Assembly (NCBI GenBank): GCA_031390755.1
Contig: JANMTS010000065.1
Span: 6,163 to 70,162 of the forward strand
Source of the DNA: DATMER01 sp031390755
Lineage (GTDB): Bacteria; Acidobacteriota; Thermoanaerobaculia; Multivoradales; UBA5704
Direction of reading: 5' to 3'
Length of the DNA: 64,000 nucleotides
Both the position numbers and the translations under genes were made by a program. A model generated the notes under the pieces. That model searched no databases. It had not been told where the DNA came from and worked only from the letters and a program-made list of their open reading frames with translations. Of this stretch, positions 63,702-64,000 are shown one piece after another. Position 1 is the stretch's first letter, and the number at the start of each line of letters is the position of its first letter.

Positions 63702-64000
63702 CCTCGCTCTGGAGAAGCTCACCTCGTCCTGGAGAAGCTCACTTCGCGGTGAGGGAAGCTGACTTCGCAGCGGAGGAAGCTCACCTCGTTCTGGAGAAGC
63801 TGACTCCGCAGCGGAGGAAGCTCACCTCGTTCTGGAGAAGCTGACCTCGCAGCGGAGGAAGCTCGCCTCGTTCTGGAGAAGCTGACCTCGCAGCGGAGGA
63901 AGCTCGCCTCGTTCTGGAGAAGCTGACCTCGCAGCGGAGGAAGCTCACCTCGTCCTGGAGAAGTTGACTTCGCAGCGGAGGAAGCTCACCTCGTTCTGGA
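63694..64000. repeat. 20/21-bp repeat array, 15 units to window edge
   Basis: Fifteen complete units (307 bases) run to the right edge and probably beyond. From unit 4 on, a 21-base unit (GAAGCTGACCTCGCAGCGGA plus G) alternates strictly with a 20-base unit (GAAGCTCACCTCGTTCTGGA), a 41-bp higher-order repeat. The first half GAAGCT(C/G)ACCTCG is constant, the second half is of two kinds. The unit matches the array at 22083-22392: AAGTTGACTTCGTCACGGGA there against AAGTTGACTTCGCAGCGGAG here, 16 of 20 identical. No CRISPR-like spacers. Confidence 0.92.

Overview
The window is about two-thirds G+C and gene-dense, mostly in short operons with 1-4 base stop/start overlaps. Its content (kinase plus sigma-54 regulator pairs, DUF1028, NfeD/slipin, a TonB receptor, outer-membrane porins, many secreted proteins) indicates a diderm bacterium. 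Acidobacteriota (Thermoanaerobaculia-like) is my best guess, inferred from gene style and not proven.

Layout. 1-6.1 kb: an uncharacterised cluster (a large protein cut by the left edge, a secreted beta-propeller, two paralogous proteins of about 220 residues, and a divergent small protein behind tandem palindromes). 6.1-10.4 kb: Ser/Thr kinase with TPRs, coupled to a sigma-54 activator. 10.4-11.7 kb: a REPIN-like inverted repeat, a PAP2 phosphatase and a second REP element. 11.7-22.0 kb: housekeeping and envelope genes (NfeD protease, slipin, SPOR protein, lnt, prfB with its programmed frameshift, a glycosyltransferase, a GT-C-like membrane protein, a NUDIX hydrolase, an M50B-like protease). 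22.0-26.5 kb: accessory segment with a degenerate 20/21-bp repeat array running into the start codon of a coiled-coil/winged-helix protein, a nucleotidyltransferase relic, a sialidase-like protein and a DUF262 protein. 26.6-43.3 kb: core metabolism and signalling (thioesterase, gamma-carbonic anhydrase, aspS, aroB, HD-GYP, roadblock-like, ftsY, ribD, ribE, ltaE, ridA, hpt, acyltransferase, OleC-like ligase). 43.3-47.0 kb: nadA-nadB-nadC. 47.0-52.5 kb: second accessory segment with a phosphoesterase, a DUF4287/DUF5655 protein, a strict 21-bp repeat array, three tandem Rpn-like nuclease genes (two with near-identical internal deletions) and a broken DUF5655 copy. 52.5-59.5 kb: DUF1028 hydrolase, degenerate GGDEF protein, DASS transporter, TonB receptor, small secreted protein. 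59.5-63.1 kb: a flavinylation operon (apbE, porin, FMN-binding protein, four-helix cytochrome-like protein) behind a Fur-box-like palindrome. 63.3 kb to the edge: a DUF488 protein whose 3' end merges into a second 20/21-bp array.

Most unusual are the repeats. Two arrays 41 kb apart (22.1-22.4 and 63.7-64.0 kb) share the same 20/21-bp unit, each built from a fixed AAGCT-type half and a variable half. A third array keeps an exact 21-bp period for 25 units. Separately, six places in five genes carry in-frame 9-base tandem repeats coding tripeptides in apparent linkers. The arrays, and the winged-helix protein translated from inside one of them, are the best candidate for something undescribed. 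RibD also appears to need a CTG start.
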